Source: CAG-488 sp051881315
Lineage (GTDB): Bacteria > Bacillota > Clostridia > Oscillospirales > Acutalibacteraceae
NCBI GenBank assembly: GCA_051881315.1
Contig: JBJEPQ010000071.1
Span: forward strand, 1 to 64,000
DNA: 64,000 bases
Direction of reading: 5' to 3'
Shown here: one piece after another, positions 10,492 through 18,904 of the stretch
How positions within the stretch are numbered: position 1 is the stretch's first letter
Layout: each line of letters begins with the position of its first letter
Notes under the pieces: model-generated
What the model saw: the letters and a program-made list of their open reading frames with translations, nothing else
Databases searched by the model: none
Told to the model about the DNA's origin: nothing
Made by a program: the position numbers and the translations under genes

Positions 10492-11039
10492 TCCTTGTCA
10501 GTTGAATAAATCTCAGGTTTTAATACTCCGATGTACGGAAGATTTCTGTATTTTTCCGCAAAATCAAGACCGTAGCCGACAACAAACTCGTCGGGTACAA
10601 AGGCTCCGAAATAATCGGCCTTTATATCGGCCTCACGTCTTTCCGGCTTGTCGAGGAGAGTGCATATCCTGATGCTTGCCGGATTTCTTGTTTTAAGCAC
10701 CTGAGTAATATAATTAAGTGTTTTTCCGCTGTCGAGGATATCCTCTACGAGCAAAAGATCCTTGCCTTCAAGATTGATGTCAAGATCCTTGATGATCTTA
10801 ACCGTGCCCGATGTCTTGGTTCCGCTGCCGTAGCTGGAAACGCACATAAAATCAATTTCACACGGGACGGTGATCTCACGCATAAGGTCAGCCATGAAAA
10901 TAACCGAGCCTTTTAAAATGCTGACAAGGGTGAGGTTTTTGCCCTCATAATCCCTGCTTATCTGCGCCCCGAGCTTTTTTACTATATCGTGAAGCTGTTC
11001 CTTACTGAAATAGACTTCCTTAATATCGTTTTCAATCAT
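10488..11039 (-). CDS. hpt: Hypoxanthine phosphoribosyltransferase
   Basis: This purine-salvage enzyme converts hypoxanthine or guanine with PRPP to IMP or GMP in the cytosol. At 183 aa it has the family's usual size. The PRPP-binding signature LLLVEDILDSGKTL is present in the middle of the protein, along with the flanking SYGSGTKTSG flexible-loop region and a C-terminal VGYGLDFAEKYRNLP segment typical of Hpt. It lies 1 bp downstream of tilS and overlaps the ftsH start by 4 bp. The tilS-hpt-ftsH order is widely conserved in Firmicutes, which supports all three calls. Confidence 0.97.
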   Translation of the reverse strand: MIENDIKEVYFSKEQLHDIVKKLGAQISRDYEGKNLTLVSILKGSVIFMADLMREITVPCEIDFMCVSSYGSGTKTSGTVKIIKDLDINLEGKDLLLVEDILDSGKTLNYITQVLKTRNPASIRICTLLDKPERREADIKADYFGAFVPDEFVVGYGLDFAEKYRNLPYIGVLKPEIYSTDKE

Positions 11040-11040
11040 T

Positions 11041-12357
11041 TTACCCGTCCTCTCCGATAAATAAAATTTTTTCGGTATTCTCTTTTATTTTGCATCTGTC
11101 GGCACATCCCAAGCCCTGAACCCAGCAGACGCCGAGCTCATCCGCAAGAACGGGAATGTTGTTCCTGTTTTCAAGATGCTTTTCGTTGAACAGTTTTTTT
11201 AACGTTTTGGTGCAGGAGCTTCCTGCAACTCTTATTTTATCTCCCGGACGTCTGTTCCTGATTATCAGACTTCCGCAGAAACTGTCATAGTCTAACACTT
11301 TATTGTGAACAAACTGTTTCGGAGGTAATTTATTTTTATTAAGAATTTTTGCTTTAATCGTTCCAACGGGAGTTTCGGCGGAAAATAATGTGAAATCAAA
11401 TTCCCAATCGGAGATGTTTTCCGTTTTAGGATTGATTTTCAAAACACCGTTACTCACTTCAACAACCGTGTTTCCGATTATTTCCGTTTTGCCGCCGCCG
11501 AGAATATCGGCAACCTGCAAGATATGAATACTTTCGGGAACAAGCCCCGTTTCGGATATTATTATCTCCGCTATAACACGCTTAACAACGGCGGAATGTT
11601 GACGGGAAATTAAGTATGCGTCATATCCGTTCTCAATTTTTGCTTTTTCGGTTATTTGCTTGGAAAAATCTGAAATAAAATCATTCTCTTCCTCGGCGTT
11701 TGAAATCAGTCTGAAGAATGATTTTTCAACCGAGGGATTGAGCTTTTTCAGTTCGGGAATAACGTTCAATCTGATGCGGTTTCTTGAATAAATATCCTTA
11801 AAATTCGTTTCATCGGTAATGTATTCAATCGAATTATCGGAGCAGTATTTTTCAATTTCGTCTCTTGTGCAGTCGATCAGAGGTCTGACAATATTATCCC
11901 TTTGAGCAGGGATTGAGCATAAGCCCTTCACCGAAGCTCCCCTTGTGATGTTGAAAATCAGGGTTTCACAGCGATCGCTCAGGGTATGAGCTGTAGCGAT
12001 AATAACATCGTCCGCAACGGAATTGAAAAAATCATAACGGAGCTTACGCCCGTATTCCTCAACTCCGAGACGCTCACGCACCGCCCCGGCAGGCACGTCA
12101 GCCGAAAGAACGTGAACCTCCACACCGAGCTTTTCACATTCCTTGATAACAAACATCTCGTCTCTGTCCGCAGTCTCCCCTCTTATTCCGTGGTTGACGT
12201 GACAGGCGATAATATTCATTTGATATTCTTCTCTAAGCTCCAGAAGCACATGCAACAGAGCCATGGAATCGGCGCCTCCGGAAACTCCGACAGCAACCGT
12301 TCTGCCTGTCAAAGGCATATTGTAACGTCTTATTGTATTTTTGACCTTACATATCAT
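11041..12357 (-). CDS. tilS: tRNA(Ile)-lysidine synthase TilS
   Basis: TilS modifies C34 of tRNA-Ile(CAU) to lysidine using ATP and lysine, so that the tRNA reads AUA. The 438-aa protein starts with a PP-loop ATPase motif SGGADS (26-31), then CHVNHGIRG and the RLNVIPELKKLNPSVE segment typical of TilS. The C-terminal TilS domain is visible as RRPGDKI and TLKKLFNEK. The annotated ATG at 12357 overlaps the dnaB end by 11 bp; an internal ATG at residue 14 is possible but would leave little sequence ahead of the PP-loop. Essential in most bacteria. Confidence 0.96.
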   Translation of the reverse strand: MICKVKNTIRRYNMPLTGRTVAVGVSGGADSMALLHVLLELREEYQMNIIACHVNHGIRGETADRDEMFVIKECEKLGVEVHVLSADVPAGAVRERLGVEEYGRKLRYDFFNSVADDVIIATAHTLSDRCETLIFNITRGASVKGLCSIPAQRDNIVRPLIDCTRDEIEKYCSDNSIEYITDETNFKDIYSRNRIRLNVIPELKKLNPSVEKSFFRLISNAEEENDFISDFSKQITEKAKIENGYDAYLISRQHSAVVKRVIAEIIISETGLVPESIHILQVADILGGGKTEIIGNTVVEVSNGVLKINPKTENISDWEFDFTLFSAETPVGTIKAKILNKNKLPPKQFVHNKVLDYDSFCGSLIIRNRRPGDKIRVAGSSCTKTLKKLFNEKHLENRNNIPVLADELGVCWVQGLGCADRCKIKENTEKILFIGEDG

Positions 12358-13720
12358 TTCTGATCCTCTCCGCAGATATAAACAGAGTGTGGTCGGCGTC
12401 CCAAATCATTTCAACGGTATCGGTCGGACCGTGACGGTTCTTTGCAACGATGATCTCCGCCTTGTTTGCAAGCTGCTGAGCATTTTCGTCCTCGTTGTTG
12501 TCATCGTCCGGATTGCTGTAATAATCGGGGCGGTAAAGCATCAGGACTATATCGGCGTCCTGCTCAATAGAGCCCGACTCACGCAGATCGGAAAGCTGAG
12601 GACGGTGAGAACCTCCCCTGCCCTCTGTTCCTCTGGAAAGCTGAGCGCAGACGATAACGGGAATTGCAAGATCCTTAGCCATAAGCTTCAGCTCTCTTGT
12701 AATTTCGCTGACCGCCTGAACACGGTTTTCAACCCTGCCTGCCGGACGGATAAGTCCGAGGTAGTCAATTATAACACATTCAACATCTCTCAGCCGTCTG
12801 ATCCTTGCCTTCATTTCAGGAACGGTGATCGAGCTTGTATCGTCAAAATAAAGCTCAACGCCCGAAAGCGCATTTGTCGCAATTCCGAGTCTCTGCCAGT
12901 CGTCGCCGTCAAGCTCGCCTGTTCTCATCTTTGCGGAATTTACTCTTGCCTCGGTCGCAAGAACTCTCATTGCAAGCTGTTCTTTAGTCATTTCGAGCGA
13001 AAACATCAAAGTTTTCCTCTTACCGATAACGGCAACATTCCTTGCAAGGTTGAGCGCAAAGCTCGTTTTACCCATTGCAGGACGTGCGCCGATCAGAATA
13101 AGATCGGACTTGTGCAAGCCGGTAAGCACCTTATCAAGATCGGAATAGCCCGTCGGATAACCCTTGTAAAGATCTTTTTCGGGTGAAGTGAGATGCTGGA
13201 GCGTTGTATAAACCTCTCCGACAATGATGTCTCCGATCTTTGACGGAGCATTTGTCTTTTTGCCCTGTCGGATATTATATATCTTCTGTTCCGCAGTTTC
13301 AAGCAGCTCCTCCGCCGCCTGATCCTGGGTTGAAGCGTCCTCGATTATCTCTTTTGAAGCGTTTATCAGGGAACGTATGTAAAACTTCTCTTTGACAATC
13401 TTAGCGTAAGACTCGACGTTCGCAGTTGACGGAACGCACTGAGCAAGCTGAAAAAGATAATTCTTTCCTGCCGCAGAGTCATACACCTTGTCCCTGACAA
13501 GGCTGTCAAGCACTATCAGCGGATCTATCTTTCCTCCCGATGCGTCAATAGTCGCAATAGCGGTATAGATTGCACGGTGCTGCGGCAGATAAAAATCGTC
13601 CGCACTCAGATAGACCTGAACCTGCGGCATACAGCTCGGATCCATCAGAATCGAGCCGAGCACCGCCTGCTCCGCCTCAAGGCTGAAAACAGATTCACTT
13701 GAATAATTTGTATTATCCAT
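12347..13720 (-). CDS. dnaB: Replicative DNA helicase DnaB
   Basis: DnaB is the hexameric 5'-3' helicase that unwinds DNA at the replication fork (called DnaC in Bacillus subtilis). The 457-aa protein has the N-terminal DnaB domain with the SLEAEQAVLGSIL start typical of the family, a linker, and a RecA-like ATPase domain with Walker A GARPAMGKT (211-219), a Walker B region (VECVIIDYLGLI) and the R-x-L-S-D-L-R-E-S-G-S-I-E-QDAD signature near the C-terminus. GGAGATAAAGCT precedes the ATG. It follows rplI by 18 bp in the conserved rplI-dnaB order. Confidence 0.98.
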   Translation of the reverse strand: MDNTNYSSESVFSLEAEQAVLGSILMDPSCMPQVQVYLSADDFYLPQHRAIYTAIATIDASGGKIDPLIVLDSLVRDKVYDSAAGKNYLFQLAQCVPSTANVESYAKIVKEKFYIRSLINASKEIIEDASTQDQAAEELLETAEQKIYNIRQGKKTNAPSKIGDIIVGEVYTTLQHLTSPEKDLYKGYPTGYSDLDKVLTGLHKSDLILIGARPAMGKTSFALNLARNVAVIGKRKTLMFSLEMTKEQLAMRVLATEARVNSAKMRTGELDGDDWQRLGIATNALSGVELYFDDTSSITVPEMKARIRRLRDVECVIIDYLGLIRPAGRVENRVQAVSEITRELKLMAKDLAIPVIVCAQLSRGTEGRGGSHRPQLSDLRESGSIEQDADIVLMLYRPDYYSNPDDDNNEDENAQQLANKAEIIVAKNRHGPTDTVEMIWDADHTLFISAERIRNDM

Positions 13721-13738
13721 AGCTTTATCTCCGGTTTA

Positions 13739-14182
13739 TTATGCTTCGGAAACCGCAACCTTAAATTCGGCGGTAACTCCCTGGTAAAGCTTTACCGTAG
13801 CGGGATAAGTTCCGAAAGCCTTGATATCGTTTACTGTGATCTTTCTTCTGTCAATGTCGATGCCGAACTGATTTTTCATTTCGGCGGCAATTTCCTTAGA
13901 TGTGACGGAGCCGAAAAGACGTCCGCCCTGACCTGCCTTGGCAGTGACCTTGATTATCTTGCCTTCTATCTTTGCGGCGGCATCCTTTGCCTCCTGAGTT
14001 TCTACCGCAATTTTATGCTTCTTTGAGTTTTCACGGTTCTGAAGCTCCGTCATTGCCTGAGAATTTGCCTCTGCGGCAAGCTTTCTCGGGAAAAGGAAAT
14101 TACGTGCGTATCCGTCGGACGTGTTGACAAGCTCTCCCTTTTTTCCGAGACCTTTGACGTCCTGATTGAGAATTACTTTCAT
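13739..14182 (-). CDS. rplI: 50S ribosomal protein L9
   Basis: A 147-aa protein with the full L9 architecture: the N-terminal RNA-binding domain starting MKVILNQDVKGLGKKGE and the conserved DGYARNFLFPRKLA signature (about 23-36), a long connecting helix rich in Ala/Lys/Glu, and the C-terminal domain containing GKLFGSVT-type sequence (GRLFGSVTSKEIA). The ribosome binding site GAGGTATAAAAA overlaps the 3' end of gdpP, with only 3 bp between the genes, consistent with coupling. gdpP-rplI-dnaB is a common Firmicute arrangement. Confidence 0.98.
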   Translation of the reverse strand: MKVILNQDVKGLGKKGELVNTSDGYARNFLFPRKLAAEANSQAMTELQNRENSKKHKIAVETQEAKDAAAKIEGKIIKVTAKAGQGGRLFGSVTSKEIAAEMKNQFGIDIDRRKITVNDIKAFGTYPATVKLYQGVTAEFKVAVSEA

Positions 14183-14185
14183 TTT

Positions 14186-16180
14186 TTATACCTCGCTTTT
14201 GTTTATTGACTCATTGTAGCGGTCAAGGCTTCGCATAACCTGCTCCGTGACCTCTGCAAATGTAGAATTTTTAACCTGCACGGCAGCCATTGTCTGATGT
14301 CCGCCGCCGTTCATATACTCCATAATAACCTGTACGTTCACCGCACCGAAGGAACGGGCGGAAACACATATACAGTCGCCGAGCTTGAAGATGACGAAAG
14401 AAGCGTCAACTCCGCTTACGCAAAGCAGCTCGTCGGCGGCCTGTGCGCTGATAAGTCTGATGTTCGGCGTTTCGTCATCGGCAACGGCAATGGCACAGTT
14501 TTTATATTTCTTGGCTGAATCAACGATCTTGTTTCTTTCACGGTAGCTGTCCATATCGTTTGCAGAAAGCTTCTTCACCCTGATCGGATCTGCGCCGAAA
14601 TCCTTGAGCTTCGCCGCCGCTTCAAAGGTGCCCACACCGACTCTGAGAATAAAGTTCTTGGTGTCGAGCATAATTCCCGAAAGCAGAGCGTCGGCAACAA
14701 AGCTGCCGGTCTCGTCAACGGCGGGAATGTATTCTATCAGCTCCGTCACAAGCTCAGCGGTCGAGGACGCACTCGGATCATGGAAGAATATGACCGCATC
14801 GTCGATATAATCAACTGCTTTTCTGTGGTGATCTATTACGACCGTCATTTTCGACATCGAAAGAAGATCGGGACTTTCAACAAAGGTCTTGATGTGAGTA
14901 TCCACCACAATCAGCAGATTTTTTTTATTCTTAGCAAAATCGAGCTTTGCAGTTTCGGTCGAAACAACAACATCGGGAAATTCGCTGTCTGCTCTTTCAA
15001 GCAGAGAGCCTGCCATTGACTTCTCCCTATCGGTAACAAGAAAGGCGTTTTTGCCGAGCTTTTTGGCGATACAGACAATTCCGAAAGCCGAGCCTATTGC
15101 GTCAAAATCGGGAAATCTGTGTCCCATTACATAGACGTTTTCACAGCCCTGAATAAGCTCTGCAAGAGCCGATGCAACAACTCTTGACTTGACCTTACTG
15201 CCCGTTTCGACGCTCTTTGAAACTCCGCCGAAGAAGTCGTATTTATCCTTATTCCTGACAACAACCTGATCTCCGCCTCTGCCGAGAGCCATATCAAGCG
15301 AAAGCTTGGCGTTCTTTTCACACTCGGAAATGTTTGCGCCCGTTCCGACTCCGACGGAAAGAGTAACACCGACATACTTGCCGTCATAGGTATATTCTCT
15401 GATCTCATCAAGAATGTCGAACTTCCTCGTTATCATATCGTCAATATTCTGCTTTTCGGCAAAGACATAGAAGCTGTTGTCGCTGACCTTAGTGATAAGG
15501 CAGTCATACTTTCCGAGCCACGTTTCGATCCTCTTTTCAACGCCGTTTCTGATTGCGGCGCAGTCGCTCTCCCTGTGATCCTGCTGAATTTCCGACATAT
15601 TGTCAATCGTCATAATTGCAAGAGCCGGTCGTGAGCGGAAATAGTCGTTTGCAATTTTTCTGTACTTCGTAATATCAACAAGGTACATAACGATCATATC
15701 ATTTTCACCGACCTTGACACGGTGAGAAAAAACATTGAAGCTCTTGTTGTCACAGTCAATTACAACTCCGCTAACCGAAGCGTCAAGGAGAGTGTCAATA
15801 CCGACATTCTCGAAAACGGAGCTTAACTCGCTGTAACCCGAGGAATGAGGGCCGATCGCTTCCTCAAAGCGGTCGTTAAACCATTCTATCTTACCGTCCG
15901 GCGAACAGATGATGATAGGAAGCGGATAATTGTCGGAAATGTTTTTTACATATTCCTCAAGATCCGAGGATATATGGGTAATCAATTTCTGCTTTCTTGC
16001 GCTCATCAGGTCGTAGTACAACACAAGGTAGACGCCAACACCGATCAACGCAATCAGCTCAACTACGGCAAGCCAGACAGGGCCGATTATAAATGTCAGC
16101 ACGGTGAACAGCAAAGCCGCCGCCGAAGCCGCAGAAATAACCGGAAAACTGCGGATTAAAGATATGATCTTGTCTTTCAT
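14186..16180 (-). CDS. gdpP: GdpP-type cyclic-di-AMP phosphodiesterase
   Basis: The 664-aa protein matches GdpP (YybT), which hydrolyses c-di-AMP to pApA at the membrane. In order I see two N-terminal membrane segments (about 12-55), a PAS-like domain (ICSPDGKIEWFNDRFEEAIG), a degenerate GGDEF domain (SVGVG and LSLDMALGRGGDQVVV), then the DHH domain with MGHRFPDFDAIGSA and VVIDHHRKA and the C-terminal DHHA1 domain with GGGHQTMAA. The metal-binding residues of the DHH domain are present, so it should be active. AAGGA precedes the ATG by 10 bases. c-di-AMP control of potassium uptake and cell-wall homeostasis fits the surrounding genes. Confidence 0.96.
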   Translation of the reverse strand: MKDKIISLIRSFPVISAASAAALLFTVLTFIIGPVWLAVVELIALIGVGVYLVLYYDLMSARKQKLITHISSDLEEYVKNISDNYPLPIIICSPDGKIEWFNDRFEEAIGPHSSGYSELSSVFENVGIDTLLDASVSGVVIDCDNKSFNVFSHRVKVGENDMIVMYLVDITKYRKIANDYFRSRPALAIMTIDNMSEIQQDHRESDCAAIRNGVEKRIETWLGKYDCLITKVSDNSFYVFAEKQNIDDMITRKFDILDEIREYTYDGKYVGVTLSVGVGTGANISECEKNAKLSLDMALGRGGDQVVVRNKDKYDFFGGVSKSVETGSKVKSRVVASALAELIQGCENVYVMGHRFPDFDAIGSAFGIVCIAKKLGKNAFLVTDREKSMAGSLLERADSEFPDVVVSTETAKLDFAKNKKNLLIVVDTHIKTFVESPDLLSMSKMTVVIDHHRKAVDYIDDAVIFFHDPSASSTAELVTELIEYIPAVDETGSFVADALLSGIMLDTKNFILRVGVGTFEAAAKLKDFGADPIRVKKLSANDMDSYRERNKIVDSAKKYKNCAIAVADDETPNIRLISAQAADELLCVSGVDASFVIFKLGDCICVSARSFGAVNVQVIMEYMNGGGHQTMAAVQVKNSTFAEVTEQVMRSLDRYNESINKSEV

Positions 16181-16252
16181 AAATGACCAATCCTTTCTGC
16201 CGACTGCGGACGAAGATAAATCTGAACGCAGTCTTTCAAATCATCGGAGAGC

Positions 16253-18160
16253 TTATACCTCCATAATAATCGAAAGAATCATCGGACTTCTCTTGGTTCT
16301 GTCATACATGAGGTGCGAAACCTCATCTCTGACCTTGGATTTTATCGTGTTCCAGTCACGGATGTTGTTGTAAACACAGTTTTCAATCGCATAGCGTGCA
16401 ATCTCTCTTGCCTCGTCGATAAGCTCCTCGGACTCCCTGACATAGACAAAACCTCTTGTCATTATATCTGGGCCTGCAAGAATTTCACCTGTGTAAGAAT
16501 CCATTGTTGCAACAACGATTATAAGTCCGTCCTCGGCAAGACGTTTTCTGTCCCTGAGAACAACGTTGCCTACATCGCCCACTCCAGAGCCGTCAACAAA
16601 TATCTGTCCGGCGGGAATGTTTTCAAGAGGTTTAATTCCGTTTTCGGAAACATCAAGGCAGACTCCGTTGTCCGCGATAAAGATGTTGCTTTTCGGAATA
16701 CCCATGCTTTCGGCAAGCTGAGCGTGTTTTCTGATATGCTTCTGCTCACCGTGAACGGGAATAAAATACTTAGGCTTGATAATGCCCATCATCAGCTTCA
16801 GCTCTTCCTGACAGGCGTGACCTGAAACATGAACTCCGTAGCTCTTTTCATAAATGACATCTGCTCCGAGCTTCATCAGCTCGTTAATAACGTTGCCGAC
16901 AGTCTTTTCATTGCCCGGAATGGGATTTGCCGAGATAATAATGCAGTCATTCGGGCCGATAGAAACCTTTTTGTGACCTGAAAAAGCCATTCTCGAAAGA
17001 GCGGACATAGGCTCGCCCTGACTGCCCGTGGTGATAATGACCATCTTGTCATCGGGATATTTGTTTATCATATCAATGCTTACCAGCTCGCCCTCATCAA
17101 CATTGAGGTAGCCGAGCCTTGAACCGATCTCAACAACATTTTCAAGGCTTCTGCCCGAAAGCGCGACCTTTCTGCCGAGAGCCTGAGCCTGATCTATAAT
17201 CTGCTGAACACGGTGAACGTTGGAAGCAAAGGTGGCAATAATTATTCTTCTCTTTCCTGCCTGTTCAAAAAGAGTCCTGAGCGATGCACCGACGGCACGT
17301 TCACTCTCCGTGTAACCCTTTCTTTCGGCATTTGTCGAATCGGAGAGCATACAAAGAACGCCCTCTCTGCCAAGCTCTGCAAAGCGGTTAATGTCAATCA
17401 TACCGCCGTCGATCGGAGTGCTGTCGATCTTGAAATCGCCCATCTGCACAATAACTCCTGCCTCGCATTTAATGGCAAAGGCAAGGGAATCGGGAATTGA
17501 ATGGTTGACGTGAATGGCTTCGATGTCAAATTTTCCGAGCTTAATTGTGTCGCCCGGCTTGATAACATTGAGCTTGGCTCCGCTGAGCAGCTTATGCTCC
17601 TCTAACTTGCCCTCGACAAGTCCCATCGTAAGCCTTGTGCCGTAAACGGGAATGTTAATCTTCTGTAAAAGATAGGCAAGTCCGCCGATGTGATCCTCAT
17701 GTCCGTGGGTTATGATAATACCCCTGATCTTATCCCTGTTTTCCTCAAGATAGGTGAAATCGGGAATGACAAGATCGACACCGAGCATATCCGCCTCGGG
17801 GAAAGCAAGACCGCAGTCTACGATTACAATATCATTTTCAAATTCATATACCGTGATATTCTTGCCGATCTCGTTCAAGCCGCCGAGAAATCCGATCTTA
17901 ACGGATTTGACGTTTTTCTTTCTGTTCTTTTTCGAGTTAGACGAGCTTCTTTTCTTCTGGTTGGTCTTTTTCTGAGCCGTTCTTTTTCTTTCGGCGTCCT
18001 GAGCGCCTCTTGCGTTCGATTTTTTCGGTAAAGCCTTTTCATTCTTGGACGTCGTGTTCTTTTGATTTTTTGCAGTTTTTGACTGTTTTACACTGCGCTT
18101 TGTCTGCTTATTCTTAGCCGCAGACTTCTGAACCTTGTCGGTTTTTTCATTGTTCGGCAT
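16253..18160 (-). CDS. rnj: Ribonuclease J with a long basic N-terminal extension
   Basis: RNase J is a beta-CASP metallo-beta-lactamase nuclease with endo- and 5'-3' exonuclease activity in mRNA turnover and rRNA maturation. The catalytic core begins near residue 86 (VKIGFLGGLNEIGKN) and shows the zinc motif THGHEDHIGG (151-160), SDSTNAERKG, and the beta-CASP motifs GSQGEPMSALSRMA and SGHACQEEL. The first 85 residues are an added low-complexity tail rich in Lys, Arg, Asn, Ser and Gln; the core is of normal length (about 550 aa). Such tails probably bind RNA or the ribosome, which is inference. AGGAG precedes the ATG by about 12 bases. J1 versus J2 cannot be decided here. Confidence 0.96.
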   Translation of the reverse strand: MPNNEKTDKVQKSAAKNKQTKRSVKQSKTAKNQKNTTSKNEKALPKKSNARGAQDAERKRTAQKKTNQKKRSSSNSKKNRKKNVKSVKIGFLGGLNEIGKNITVYEFENDIVIVDCGLAFPEADMLGVDLVIPDFTYLEENRDKIRGIIITHGHEDHIGGLAYLLQKINIPVYGTRLTMGLVEGKLEEHKLLSGAKLNVIKPGDTIKLGKFDIEAIHVNHSIPDSLAFAIKCEAGVIVQMGDFKIDSTPIDGGMIDINRFAELGREGVLCMLSDSTNAERKGYTESERAVGASLRTLFEQAGKRRIIIATFASNVHRVQQIIDQAQALGRKVALSGRSLENVVEIGSRLGYLNVDEGELVSIDMINKYPDDKMVIITTGSQGEPMSALSRMAFSGHKKVSIGPNDCIIISANPIPGNEKTVGNVINELMKLGADVIYEKSYGVHVSGHACQEELKLMMGIIKPKYFIPVHGEQKHIRKHAQLAESMGIPKSNIFIADNGVCLDVSENGIKPLENIPAGQIFVDGSGVGDVGNVVLRDRKRLAEDGLIIVVATMDSYTGEILAGPDIMTRGFVYVRESEELIDEAREIARYAIENCVYNNIRDWNTIKSKVRDEVSHLMYDRTKRSPMILSIIMEV

Positions 18161-18260
18161 TAAACTAACTTACTCCTATTCTTAAAATTTTATATGTAAA
18201 CCGTAATAAAGACAATACAAAATGGGCGACAATTACATAATTACCCAATCTAACTTATTT

Positions 18261-18289
18261 ATGATACTATTTTTTCAGTCAAAAGTCAA
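18261..18289 (-). promoter_or_regulatory. Sigma-A promoter of the rnj operon
   Basis: On the minus strand TTGACT and TATCAT are separated by 17 bp, about 100 bp upstream of the rnj start codon. It is the only good promoter upstream of rnj and could serve all seven genes to the terminator at 8.48 kb. Confidence 0.7.
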
Positions 18290-18415
18290 TGATAAAAATA
18301 CTATCGGTCAGGATAATTATTGGAAGCAATAATTATTTGTAAACAACTTTCGGCGTGCAATCCGCAGTTGTTTTTTTGTAACACATATGTTAGAATACAA
18401 ATATGAGGTGAAATG

Positions 18416-18853
18416 ATGAAACAGGTTGAAATTTTTACGGACGGAGCCTGCTCCGGAAATCCCGGTCCCGGAGGCTGGGGTGCAATTCTCAGATATAAAG
18501 AAACGGAAAAAGAGATCAGCGGCGGTGAAAAAAACACGACGAATAACCGTATGGAGCTTACGGGAGTTATCGAAGCATTAAAGCTTCTCAAAGAGCCTTG
18601 CGAGGTTATTCTGACGACAGATTCCAAATATGTTGCCGACGGGCTTTCAAAGGGCTGGGCAAAAGGCTGGAAAGCAAGGGGTTGGAAAAAAAGCGACAAC
18701 AAGCCTGCTCTTAATCCCGACCTTTGGGACGAGCTTCTGACGCTTTACGACAAGCATAAAGTCACGATAAACTGGGTTAAAGGACACGCCGCCCACCCCG
18801 AAAACGAACGCTGTGACGCTCTTGCGGTCAGCGAATGGAAAAAATTTGTATAA
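18416..18853 (+). CDS. rnhA: Ribonuclease HI
   Basis: RNase HI cleaves the RNA strand of RNA-DNA hybrids. The 145-aa protein contains the signature EIFTDGACSGNPGPGGWG at its N-terminus, the NNRMELTGVIEAL segment, the TDSKYVADGLSKGW motif and the WVKGHAAHPENERCD C-terminal motif, so the D-E-D-D catalytic set is complete. Two ATG codons are adjacent (18413 and 18416); the second sits 5 bases from GAGGTG and is the better start. The gene is monocistronic and diverges from rnj. A weak promoter-like pair (TTGTTT, 18 bp, TAGAAT) lies just upstream. Confidence 0.97.
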   Translation: MKQVEIFTDGACSGNPGPGGWGAILRYKETEKEISGGEKNTTNNRMELTGVIEALKLLKEPCEVILTTDSKYVADGLSKGWAKGWKARGWKKSDNKPALNPDLWDELLTLYDKHKVTINWVKGHAAHPENERCDALAVSEWKKFV

Positions 18854-18865
18854 TGCTAAATCAAC

Positions 18866-18899
18866 AAGGACGGAAGCCGAAAAATCGACTTTCGTCCTT
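18866..18899. terminator. Hairpin between convergent rnhA and radA
   Basis: AAGGACGGAAG pairs with CTTTCGTCCTT across a 12-base loop. It lies between two converging genes and probably terminates both, although the T tract on either side is short. Confidence 0.6.
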
Positions 18900-18904
18900 T
18901 GCTG

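Noticed and set aside
12341..13186. A 281-codon open frame on the plus strand
   Set aside because: It lies antisense to dnaB and tilS and reads as composition-driven sequence without domain features.
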